Source of the DNA: Alistipes shahii WAL 8301
GTDB lineage: Bacteria; Bacteroidota; Bacteroidia; Bacteroidales; Rikenellaceae
NCBI RefSeq assembly: GCF_025145845.1
Contig: NZ_CP102253.1
Coordinates: 2,480,001 to 2,544,000 of the forward strand
Direction: 5' to 3'
DNA: 64,000 bases
Each line of letters starts with the position of its first letter. Position 1 is the first letter of the stretch. The notes beneath the pieces are model-generated. The model was not told where the DNA came from, ran no database searches, and was given only the letters and a program-made list of their open reading frames with translations. Shown in pieces: positions 40,957 through 48,588 of this stretch. The translations under genes and the position numbers were made by a program.

Positions 40957-41574
40957 TTATTTGATCTCCCGGTCGGGATTCTTTTTCAGGAATTGCTCCC
41001 AGCTCTGCGAGCCGCCCTTGGAGGCGGCTTTTTTGCCGCCTCCGAGCCCCTTGACGCGTTCGTCGCCCAGCGCGGCGTTGAGCGGACTGGCCGAGGTGAA
41101 GTAGTGGCACAGGGCGACGGCCATGCCGTCCGTGGCGTCGAGCCGCTTGGGAGGGCGGTCGATGGCGAGCGTGCGGCAGACGATGGAGGCCACCTGCTCC
41201 TTGGCGGCCGATCCGCGGCCCGTGATCGACTGTTTGATGCGCATCGGGGCATATTCGAAAACGTCGATGCCGCGGCTCAACGCTGCGGCCATGGCCACGC
41301 CCTGCGCCCGTCCCAGCTTGAGCATCGACTGCACGTTCTCGCCGAAGAACGGCGACTCCAGCGCCACTTCGCGCGGGGCGTACTCGTCGACCAGCGCTCC
41401 CACGCGCTCGAAAATGTAACGCAGTTTGGCGTAGGGGTCGGGGAGCTTATGCAGGTCGATGTCGCCCAGCACCACCGAGCGCACCGTGCGCCCCTCGATC
41501 TCCAGCACGCCGTAACCCATGTAGTTCGTGCCGGGGTCGATGCCCATGATTCTGTATTTCTCGACGGATTTCAT
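40957..41574 (-). CDS. ruvC: Holliday-junction endodeoxyribonuclease RuvC
   Basis: 205 residues. Acidic catalytic residues are visible in MGIDPGTNYMGYG, VALESPFFG and DATDGMAVALCHY. Resolves recombination junctions with RuvAB. The C-terminus extends about 25 residues past the fold with a Gly/Lys-rich tail. Start: ATG at 41574 (MKSVEKY) chosen, with an alternative two codons upstream at 41580. It follows directly after the terminator of the third TlpA gene, so needs its own promoter. Confidence 0.95.
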   Translation of the reverse strand: MKSVEKYRIMGIDPGTNYMGYGVLEIEGRTVRSVVLGDIDLHKLPDPYAKLRYIFERVGALVDEYAPREVALESPFFGENVQSMLKLGRAQGVAMAAALSRGIDVFEYAPMRIKQSITGRGSAAKEQVASIVCRTLAIDRPPKRLDATDGMAVALCHYFTSASPLNAALGDERVKGLGGGKKAASKGGSQSWEQFLKKNPDREIK

Positions 41575-41587
41575 CTGCATTTTATGG

Positions 41588-41625
41588 AAAAAGCCCCTCC
41601 TTCCGGCTGTACGGAACGGAGGGGC
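41588..41625 (-). terminator. Terminator after the third TlpA gene
   Basis: GCCCCTCC (41593-41600) with GGAGGGGC (41618-41625), extended by TTCCG/CGGAA across a one-base bulge, followed by five T on the minus strand. Confidence 0.9.
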
Positions 41626-41643
41626 CGGAATGTCGTTGGGGAA

Positions 41644-42702
41644 TTACTGGGCCAGCAGTTCCGAGATCTTTTCGTAGAGCGCCTCGCCGCGCAGGTTCCT
41701 GGCGACGATCGTGCCCTGACCGTCGATCAGGAAGTTCGACGGAATGCCCTGGATGGCGTAATCCTTGGCGGCTTGGTTGTCGAAGCCTTTCACCTCGCTG
41801 ACGTGCAGCCAGTTCATGCCGTTCTGCTCGACGGCGCCGAGCCAGTCGCCGCGGTCCTCGTCGAACGATACGCCGTAGATTTCGAAACCCTTCTTGCGGA
41901 ACTCGTCGTAGGTCTTCTTCAGGTGGGGAACTTCGCCCATGCAGGGACCGCACCACGAAGCCCAGAAGTCGAGCAGGACATATTTGTTCGCCGGATTCCT
42001 GACCACCGATTCGAGCGATACCTGCTCGCCGTCGGCATTGGGCTGTGCGATGTCGATGAACGGCTGGCCGATGTCGGTCTTGATCATCTGCTCGGCGTTC
42101 TCCTTGAGCCGCACCAGTGCGTCGGTCTGCTGCATCTCGGCCGGGAATTTGGCGATCTCGTCGAGCAGTTCCTGCCCCGAAAGCTCGTAGCCGAGCTGCT
42201 GGGACAGCAGCATCACGCCGAAGAGGTTGTCGCGGTTCTGGTCCAGGACCGTGCGGGTCAGCTGTTCGTACTCCTGTTCGATGGCCTCGCGACGCTCGGC
42301 GGTGGTTTCCGGATTGCGGAACTCCTGCACGAGGGCGCTTCCGGCCGTGGCGTAGGCGTCGCTGGCGTCGTTGGCCGGCGTGCCCGTCACCTTCTTGCGG
42401 TAGGGGTTCTGTGCGTCGTCGGTCACGTTGATCGTGCCCGGTTCGAGGATCAGCATGGCGCCGAACGTCGCCCCGTCGTCGCGTGCGTCGCGCAGAATGG
42501 CCGTCTGCGGTTTCTCGGCTACGCCCTCGAAGCGGAACACCCCGTTGGTCACGGCCGCCGAATCGAGGATGTTGTCCTTCTCGTCGAAGAGGTAAACCAT
42601 GCTGTTGGCTCCTTCGACCTTGCCGTCGACGACGTACTTGTTTTTGTTGGCGCAGCTGCACAACACGGCTGCCGCCGCTGCGAGGATCAGGATTTTTTTC
42701 AT
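41644..42702 (-). CDS. TlpA-family thiol-disulfide lipoprotein (WCGPC)
   Basis: 352 residues from ATG 42702, which opens the lipoprotein signal MKKILILAAAAAVLCSC. DUF4369-like N-domain (KYVVDGKVEGANSMVYLFDE), helical middle, and TlpA domain with YVLLDFWASWCGPC and IQGIPSNFLIDG. Four bases separate it from lpxD, but the terminator below isolates it from ruvC. Confidence 0.92.
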   Translation of the reverse strand: MKKILILAAAAAVLCSCANKNKYVVDGKVEGANSMVYLFDEKDNILDSAAVTNGVFRFEGVAEKPQTAILRDARDDGATFGAMLILEPGTINVTDDAQNPYRKKVTGTPANDASDAYATAGSALVQEFRNPETTAERREAIEQEYEQLTRTVLDQNRDNLFGVMLLSQQLGYELSGQELLDEIAKFPAEMQQTDALVRLKENAEQMIKTDIGQPFIDIAQPNADGEQVSLESVVRNPANKYVLLDFWASWCGPCMGEVPHLKKTYDEFRKKGFEIYGVSFDEDRGDWLGAVEQNGMNWLHVSEVKGFDNQAAKDYAIQGIPSNFLIDGQGTIVARNLRGEALYEKISELLAQ

Positions 42703-42706
42703 CGAA

Positions 42707-43741
42707 TTATTTTTTTGTGAGTTCTGCAAGTTGTTTTTCCAGCGCGCGGACCTGCTGCGCCAGTTCGGGCAGGCGTTTGAACACGGCTGCCGAACGGTGG
42801 TACTGCATGCCCGGGAGGGCGGGGTATCCGAAGCGGATTTCGTCGTCGGGAACGTTCTTGTCGAGTCCGCTCTTCGAGCCGACCTTCACGCGGTCGCCGA
42901 TGGTGACGTGGTCGGCGATGCCCACCTGACCCGCGAGGAAGCAGTTGCGGCCGACCTTCGAAGTTCCCGCGATGCCGGTCTGGGCCGACGACACGGTGTT
43001 CTCGCCGATCTGCACGTTATGGCCGATCTGGATCAGGTTGTCGAGTTTCACGCCCCGGCGGATGACGGTCGAGTCGGTCTTGGCGCGGTCGATGCAGGTG
43101 TTGGCGCCGATCTCCACGTCGTCCTCGATCACCACGTTGCCCAGCTGGGGAATCTTGTCGAATCCGCCCGCGGCGTTGGGCATGAACCCGAATCCGTCGG
43201 CGCCGATCACCGCCCCTGCGTGGAGGATGCAGTTCGCACCCACGATGCAGCCTTCGTAGATTTTGACTCCGGGGTAGAGCGTGGTGTTGTCGCCGATCCG
43301 GACGCCGCGGCCCACGTAGACCTGGGGGTAGATCTGGCAACCCTCGCCGATGACGGCCTCCTCCTCGACGACCGCGAAATCGCCGATGTAGCACTCCTGA
43401 CCGACCTGCGCCCGTTCCGAGACCGATGCGCGGCCGCTGATCCCCTTGCGGCGGGGTTTGGCGGCGTTGTACATTTCGAGCAGTTTCAGGACGCAGGCGC
43501 CCGCGTCGTCCACCTTGACGAGCGTCGCGGCTACCGGCTGCGAAGGCTCGAACGCACGGTCGACCAGCACGATTGACGCGCCCGTGGTGTAGAGAAACGG
43601 TTCGTATTTGGGGTTCGTGAGGTAGGCCAGCGATCCGGCCCTGCCCTCCTCGATCGACGAAACGGTGTGTACCTTGGCGTCCTTGTTGCCGACGATGTCG
43701 CCGCCCAGGAATCCGGCGATCATTTCGGCTGTAAATTCCAT
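42707..43741 (-). CDS. lpxD: UDP-3-O-acylglucosamine N-acyltransferase LpxD
   Basis: 344 residues. LpxD adds the N-linked acyl chain in lipid A synthesis. N-terminal uridine-binding domain (about 1-100), a hexapeptide-repeat left-handed beta helix (VGRGVRIGDNTTLYPGVKI) with the catalytic His in ILHAGAVIGADGFGF, and a C-terminal helix. ATG ATG occurs in tandem at 43744/43741; the second (MEFTAEMI) is used here. Followed closely by a TlpA gene. Confidence 0.93.
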   Translation of the reverse strand: MEFTAEMIAGFLGGDIVGNKDAKVHTVSSIEEGRAGSLAYLTNPKYEPFLYTTGASIVLVDRAFEPSQPVAATLVKVDDAGACVLKLLEMYNAAKPRRKGISGRASVSERAQVGQECYIGDFAVVEEEAVIGEGCQIYPQVYVGRGVRIGDNTTLYPGVKIYEGCIVGANCILHAGAVIGADGFGFMPNAAGGFDKIPQLGNVVIEDDVEIGANTCIDRAKTDSTVIRRGVKLDNLIQIGHNVQIGENTVSSAQTGIAGTSKVGRNCFLAGQVGIADHVTIGDRVKVGSKSGLDKNVPDDEIRFGYPALPGMQYHRSAAVFKRLPELAQQVRALEKQLAELTKK

Positions 43742-43756
43742 CATATGTTTCATATG

Positions 43757-44227
43757 TTACAGGTATTTGTTAATATCTATTCCTATGGGCATGAACTCTT
43801 CCACGGTGCGGCCGAACGAAAGCACCTCGCGCACGGTCGACGACGAGATGTCGGCCACGGGCGAGGGGGTGAACAGCATGACGGTCGTGATGTCGGGGTA
43901 GATGCGGTGGTTGGTGGCCTCCATCGTGCGTTCGTACTCGAAGTCGGTGGTGTTCCTCACGCCGCGGATGATGGCGCAGGCTCCTGCCGCCTCGGCGAAT
44001 TCGCCCGTCAGCCCGGTGTAGATGCACGCCTCGACGCGCTCATCGCCGCGGTAGATGTCGTCGATGAGCCGCTTGCGGTTCTCGACCGTCAGCAGCCCCT
44101 GCTTGGAGGTGTTGTTGCCGATGCCGATGATCACGCGGTCGAACAGGTTCAGCGCTTCGTCGACCAGAGCCGCATGGCCGCGCGTGAAGGGGTCGAACGA
44201 CCCGGGGAAGATTGCAGTGCGTTCCAT
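43757..44227 (-). CDS. coaD: Phosphopantetheine adenylyltransferase
   Basis: 156 residues. Catalyses the penultimate step of CoA synthesis. Nucleotidyltransferase signature FPGSFDPFTRGHAALV at the N-terminus and the C-terminal ISSSTVREVLSFG. The ATG at 44227 (MERTAIFPG) is preferred over 44284 because it matches family starts and lies just after a -7 box (TACCTTTG, 44241-44234 minus). Confidence 0.95.
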   Translation of the reverse strand: MERTAIFPGSFDPFTRGHAALVDEALNLFDRVIIGIGNNTSKQGLLTVENRKRLIDDIYRGDERVEACIYTGLTGEFAEAAGACAIIRGVRNTTDFEYERTMEATNHRIYPDITTVMLFTPSPVADISSSTVREVLSFGRTVEEFMPIGIDINKYL

Positions 44228-44233
44228 ATCGGA

Positions 44234-44241
44234 CAAAGGTA
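44234..44241 (-). promoter_or_regulatory. -7 box of coaD
   Basis: TACCTTTG on the minus strand, only 6 bases before the coaD ATG, so the transcript would be nearly leaderless. Confidence 0.45.
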
Positions 44242-44299
44242 GAAAAAAAACGGAAAAACAGCACGTTTTCCCGTTTTTATTCATTGCAGCCGCGGCGGG

Positions 44300-44839
44300 T
44301 CACTCCTTGTGGAGCAGACCGCGCAGGCGACGCAGCGCCTTGCTCATCTGCGCTTCGACGGTCTTGACGGAAATATGCATTTCGGCGGCTATTTCGGCGT
44401 TCGAGAGCTGCTCGTTGCGGCTTTTGAGGAAGATGTCGCGGCAGCGGCCGGGCAGCTGCGAGACGGCCTCGGCCACGAGCTGCGTGATCTCGTCGGTCTC
44501 GATCTGCAACGACTCGGGGCTGGCGAAAACCTCGCCTAACTCTTCGAACGGAATGTAGGAAAAACGGTCGTCGCGCAGGCGGTTGAGCGCCCGGTTGCGC
44601 ACGGCGCGGAACAGATAGGCGCGTACCGAGACGGTGATCCGCAGCTCGGCGGCGTGCTGCCAGACATGGGTGTAGACGTCGAGTACGACCTCTTCGGCCG
44701 AAGCGCGGTCGCGGAGCCAGAACTCGGCGAAGCGGCACAACGGCGCATAGTAACGGTCGAACAACTCCCGGAAGGCGGCGATTTCCCCCCCCCGTTCGAT
44801 TCTCAACCACAGGTGAACGTCGTATTCGTTATCTGACAT
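44300..44839 (-). CDS. ECF RNA polymerase sigma factor with a G9 tract
   Basis: 179 residues with sigma region 2 (FRELFDRYYAPLCRFAEFWL, SVRAYLFRAVRNRALNRLRD) and region 4 (LPGRCRDIFLKSRNEQLSNA, then EIAAEMHISVKTVEAQM). ECF factors of this kind switch on SusC/D loci through FecR anti-sigma factors. The fecR gene is 9 kb away at 54016-55017 on the same strand, at the far end of the locus. Codons 16-20 (RGGE) lie in nine consecutive G (plus-strand C at 44785-44793), a potential slippage site. Confidence 0.9.
   Translation of the reverse strand: MSDNEYDVHLWLRIERGGEIAAFRELFDRYYAPLCRFAEFWLRDRASAEEVVLDVYTHVWQHAAELRITVSVRAYLFRAVRNRALNRLRDDRFSYIPFEELGEVFASPESLQIETDEITQLVAEAVSQLPGRCRDIFLKSRNEQLSNAEIAAEMHISVKTVEAQMSKALRRLRGLLHKE
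44785..44793 (-). repeat. Nine-G homopolymer inside the sigma gene
   Basis: The longest G/C homopolymer I noticed in the window, in codons 16-20 of the ECF sigma gene. Gain or loss of one base would truncate the factor near its N-terminus. Confidence 0.85.
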
Positions 44840-44896
44840 GGCGTGTCGTAAGACTGTGTAAAAGTACTAAAAATCGGGATTCCCCGAAAAGCCGTT

Positions 44897-44941
44897 GCGG
44901 AAAAGCAGGCCGCAGGGTGGGGAGGCGACCCGCTTTTCCGC
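44897..44941 (-). terminator. Hairpin after the GH20 gene
   Basis: GCGGAAAAGC (44897-44906) with GCTTTTCCGC (44932-44941), 10-bp perfect stem, 9 bases beyond the GH20 stop. No T-run, so termination is likely but weak. Confidence 0.5.
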
Positions 44942-44949
44942 GGCTTTGT

Positions 44950-46527
44950 TCACTCGATGTCCTCGAAGAAGAATTCCGAGAATTTTAGTTTTGCGTTTCC
45001 GTAAAGTTCCGGCAGGAGCCTTTTGGCCCGTTTTTCGAAATCGTCGTAATCCTTCCGGTCGTATGCCCAGGCGATTTCTGCGATGGCGGCCATCCTGGGG
45101 AGCGTCATTCGCTGCACATGGCCGAAATCGGCGATATATTCGGTCCATACGTTTCCCTGAATGCCGAGGATATTCCTGTACTCGGCGGGTTTCAGGCGGT
45201 CGTAGGGATCGAGTCGGTAAACCTGCCTCATGGAGAGGTACCGTGTGGGTCCTATCGGCTCGTACTTCTCGGGATCGGAAGTCTGCGAGTAGTCGAGGTA
45301 GCAGTTCCACTTGGGTGTCATGATGACTCGGTTTCCCTTCCTCGCGGCGTCCGTTCCCCGGAACTGATCCGTCCAGGCCATGATTACCGCTGACTTCGAT
45401 ATTCCGCCCTGCATGATCTCGTCCCATCCGATCAACTCGCGTCCGTGCTCGTGGAGCCACTTTTCGACGCGGTGCATGAAATAACTCTGAAGTTCGTTTT
45501 CGTTTGCCAGTCCCTCCTCCCGGATGCGCCTCTGGCAGGCGGGGCACTCCTTCCAGCGCTCCTTGGGACATTCGTCGCCCCCGACGTGTATGAATTTCGA
45601 GGGGAACAGGTCGAGCACCTCTGCGAGCACGTTTTCCACGAATTCGAAGGTCTCCTCCTTTCCGGCGCAGAGCACGTCCTTGGAAATCCCCCAGTGGGTC
45701 CATACCTCGTAGCCCTTGCCCCGGCATCCCAGCTGGGGATAGGAAGCCAGCGCCCCGAGCATATGCCCGGGCATGTCGATCTCGGGAATGACCTCGATGT
45801 AGCGCTCTGCGGCGTAGGCCACGATGGCGCGTACGTCGTCCTGGGTGTAAAAACCGCCGTAGGGTTTTCCATCGTATCGGTTGCGGCTTTCGTCGGTCTT
45901 GTCGTATCGGCCGATGACGGTCTCCCTGCGTACGGACCCGATCTCGGTCAGCAGGGGATAGTGTTTGATCTCGATGCGCCATCCCTGATCTTCGGAGAGA
46001 TGCCAGTGAAATACGTTCAGCTTGTGCATGGCGAGGATGTCGATGAAACGCTTCACCTCGTCTACGGTCCAGAAATGACGCCCGGAGTCGAGCATTCCGC
46101 CGCGGTGTGCGAAGCAGGGTTTGTCGCGGACGACGACCGCGGGTACTGTTCCGTCGGTAGCGACGAGTTGGCGGAGTGTCTGCAAGGCGTAGAACACGGC
46201 TTGCGGGGAGCCTCCGAGAATTTCGACGGTACGGGGCGTCACGGCAAGAGTGTACTCCTCGGCGGCGAGGGACGGGGATGTCCGGAGACGGATTTCGCCC
46301 TTCGCGGCCATGGGTATTTCGCGCCCGATGACGGGTTCGATGTCCGTTGCGAAGATTTCGGCGGGACGCCGGAGTTCTCCTTCGGCGGCGATGGCGGTCT
46401 GGGCCGTGATCCGAAACTCTCCCCTGGCTTCGGTGATTTCCGCGGGGCGCGGGATGATGTCGATGCTCCGGGCGGAGCCGGCTGCCGCGAGAAGTGTGGC
46501 GAAGATTAGTAAAATGCTCTTTCTCAT
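44950..46527 (-). CDS. Beta-N-acetylhexosaminidase, GH20
   Basis: 525 residues: signal peptide (MRKSILLIFATLLAAAGSAR), GH20b N-domain (about 20-130), then the catalytic barrel with HWHLSEDQGWRIEIK and the Asp318-Glu319 pair in HVGGDECPKERW. It removes terminal GlcNAc/GalNAc from glycans in the periplasm or at the surface. A strong terminator lies only 24 bases upstream, so this last gene of the glycan locus probably depends on read-through. Confidence 0.94.
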   Translation of the reverse strand: MRKSILLIFATLLAAAGSARSIDIIPRPAEITEARGEFRITAQTAIAAEGELRRPAEIFATDIEPVIGREIPMAAKGEIRLRTSPSLAAEEYTLAVTPRTVEILGGSPQAVFYALQTLRQLVATDGTVPAVVVRDKPCFAHRGGMLDSGRHFWTVDEVKRFIDILAMHKLNVFHWHLSEDQGWRIEIKHYPLLTEIGSVRRETVIGRYDKTDESRNRYDGKPYGGFYTQDDVRAIVAYAAERYIEVIPEIDMPGHMLGALASYPQLGCRGKGYEVWTHWGISKDVLCAGKEETFEFVENVLAEVLDLFPSKFIHVGGDECPKERWKECPACQRRIREEGLANENELQSYFMHRVEKWLHEHGRELIGWDEIMQGGISKSAVIMAWTDQFRGTDAARKGNRVIMTPKWNCYLDYSQTSDPEKYEPIGPTRYLSMRQVYRLDPYDRLKPAEYRNILGIQGNVWTEYIADFGHVQRMTLPRMAAIAEIAWAYDRKDYDDFEKRAKRLLPELYGNAKLKFSEFFFEDIE

Positions 46528-46551
46528 TGGATTGGGGAAGGGTGGTGGTTG

Positions 46552-46585
46552 AAAAAGCCGCCTGCGGGAACGCTCCCGCAGGCGG
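46552..46585 (-). terminator. Terminator between the DUF1735 and GH20 genes
   Basis: Perfect 12-bp stem CCGCCTGCGGGA (46558-46569) with TCCCGCAGGCGG (46574-46585) and five T on the minus strand. Only 24 bases remain before the GH20 ATG. Confidence 0.9.
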
Positions 46586-46596
46586 GTGATAAGGGA

Positions 46597-47676
46597 TCAG
46601 TCGAGGTCCAGTTCTTCGAGATTGCCCCAGACTTCGAATTCGGCGAATGTGCCGCCTTTGTAGGTCATCGGCGTCGGTTTTACGCTCGACCCGCTGTTCC
46701 ACGACATGTGGAGCGTGAAGCGGATGTAGCGCGCCCGCTGTATTTCACCCAGATAGACCGAGTTATGGAGCGAGTGGGACATGATTCCCTCGTCGGGCTT
46801 CGTCCCGGTGAACCGTTCGCTGTATGTCCAGTCCGCGTCGTTCTCCATGCCGTCGCCCGTGATGGTCTTGGCCGTTTCGATCGTGATGTCGCCCGGAGGA
46901 TTGTTCAGGGCGCCGTCGGCTTTGGTGCGGGCCGTGATGCGGACGCCGCGCACGGTCACCTCCTTGCCCATGTCGAAGACGAAATAGAACGGAACGTAGA
47001 CCACCGGACCGACGGATGCCTTGAAATTGTAGGTCCAATAGCTCGCCGGGTTGCCGTCGAGCACGTCCTTGGCCCACCCGGTCTTGGGATTGCCTTCGCC
47101 CGGGGTGTATTCCGAGGTGCAGTGGACCACTTTCCAGCCTTCGCGGTCGAGCAGCTGGGCGGGCGGCAGCACGCGCTTGTTGAAGAGGATGTAGTAGACG
47201 TTGCCCTCGTCGGAGGTCTGCGCAGCGTCGTCGCCCTTGATCTGTTCGATGGTGATCGGCAGCAGGTACTGCTCGCCGTCGGGCATCTTCTCGCTGTTCA
47301 GCGTCACCTGCGCCGTCGACGAAACCTCGTTGTAGCGGGGCAGGATCACCTCCTTCTTCGAAAATTCGTAGGCCTCGGCCGGTACGAGTTCGTACGACGT
47401 GTCGTGGGCCTTGTTGTAGGCGTCGACCAGCGTGCGGTCGACCTTGAAGGTCACGGTGAGGTTCTCCGCACTGACCGACCGGGCGACGGCCCGGATGTCG
47501 ATCGTCTGGGTTTTGGGTTCGAGCAGCGAGATTTGGAGCGGCTCGGCCCCGGCGTTCTGGATCGCCAGCACCGCGGGCCCGTTCAGCCCCGTTCCCGGAT
47601 CGTCGTCCTTGCAGCCTCCCGACGCAATCAACAGCGCGGCGGCCGCAACGAGACGGATGGAAGCATATCGTTTCAT
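46597..47676 (-). CDS. DUF1735/discoidin-like surface lipoprotein
   Basis: 359 residues from ATG 47676. Lipoprotein signal MKRYASIRLVAAAALLIASG then GC. The DUF1735 (BT_3987-type) N-domain spans about 35-165 (VDRTLVDAYNKAHDTSYELV, LPITIEQI). The C-terminal half is an F5/8 type C-like sheet domain (GWAKDVLDGNPASYWTYNF, RYIRFTLHMSWN). Such lipoproteins accompany SusC/D pairs and bind or present glycans. Position matches a surface glycan-binding role. Confidence 0.85.
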   Translation of the reverse strand: MKRYASIRLVAAAALLIASGGCKDDDPGTGLNGPAVLAIQNAGAEPLQISLLEPKTQTIDIRAVARSVSAENLTVTFKVDRTLVDAYNKAHDTSYELVPAEAYEFSKKEVILPRYNEVSSTAQVTLNSEKMPDGEQYLLPITIEQIKGDDAAQTSDEGNVYYILFNKRVLPPAQLLDREGWKVVHCTSEYTPGEGNPKTGWAKDVLDGNPASYWTYNFKASVGPVVYVPFYFVFDMGKEVTVRGVRITARTKADGALNNPPGDITIETAKTITGDGMENDADWTYSERFTGTKPDEGIMSHSLHNSVYLGEIQRARYIRFTLHMSWNSGSSVKPTPMTYKGGTFAEFEVWGNLEELDLD

Positions 47677-47696
47677 GGTCGTGTTCGTTTTGGGTT

Positions 47697-48557
47697 CTAC
47701 TTGTTTTTGGCCGGGAGTTTGATGTCGAGCATCACCGGCAGGTGGTCCGAGGCTTTCGTCACGTCGCCCGACTTGAACCAGCGCAGGATCTGCGAGCCTA
47801 CGACTTCGCACTTCGGCGTGCCCTTGAGCTGCATGATGTAGTCGATGCATTTCGAGGGATTGTCCGACGGGAAGGTCCCGAATCCGGTGATGGTCAGGAT
47901 CTCCCAGTCCTTCTGGAGCAGTTTGCCCGTCTCCGACGAGGGTGTGGCGTTCATGTCGCCGCCCAGGAAAACGGGCTTCCCGGAGTCGCCGTAACGTTCC
48001 TTCATCGTTTTGGTGATCAGTTCCACCTGTCCCAGCTGCGCCTCGGAAGAGACATGGTCGAGGTGCGAGGTGCAGATCACGTAATCCTCCATCTCCATGA
48101 CGACCAGTACGCGCGGCTCGGCGCCCACGCCCTTGGGCAGGGCCACCGAAAACTTATTCACGGCCTTCTTGCGGGTTGTCACGCCCTCGCCGTATTCGCC
48201 TCCGTCGTAGGGCATGGCCGCACCGTATTCGAAGTCCCAGCTGCCCATCAGGGATGCGAAATGCTTGAGCTGGTAGACGTGGCGCGTGCGGTTGGTGTTG
48301 TTGTCGAGCTCGTTCATGCAGATGGCGTCGGCGTCGATCTCCTTCATCATGTCGGCGATGAGCTGGTAGTCGTCCTTGATGTATTTGTTGAAGATTCCGA
48401 CATTGTAGGTCACCAGACGTGTCACACCCTCGCCCTTGGAGTTGTCGATCGAGACGTGGGGCGGAATTTCGGTGTCGTAAAACGGTTCGTCCTCCATGCA
48501 GGCTGCGGCATTGCAGGCCAGGCCGAGCATCAGCAGGGTCATCAGGTATTTTTTCAT
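47697..48557 (-). CDS. Endonuclease/exonuclease/phosphatase-fold lipoprotein
   Basis: 286 residues from ATG 48557. Lipoprotein-like signal MKKYLMTLLMLGLACNAAAC. EEP metal-dependent phosphoesterase motifs: TYNVGIFN, CMNELDNN (catalytic Glu), FLGGDMNATPSS, and ASDHLPVMLDI (His at the C-terminus). Some secreted members hydrolyse phosphodiester-linked glycan or lipid headgroups; the substrate here is not known. Between susD and the DUF1735 gene. Confidence 0.88.
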   Translation of the reverse strand: MKKYLMTLLMLGLACNAAACMEDEPFYDTEIPPHVSIDNSKGEGVTRLVTYNVGIFNKYIKDDYQLIADMMKEIDADAICMNELDNNTNRTRHVYQLKHFASLMGSWDFEYGAAMPYDGGEYGEGVTTRKKAVNKFSVALPKGVGAEPRVLVVMEMEDYVICTSHLDHVSSEAQLGQVELITKTMKERYGDSGKPVFLGGDMNATPSSETGKLLQKDWEILTITGFGTFPSDNPSKCIDYIMQLKGTPKCEVVGSQILRWFKSGDVTKASDHLPVMLDIKLPAKNK

Positions 48558-48588
48558 GAGTTCCAACATTTTTCGGTTTGTTTTGCGG

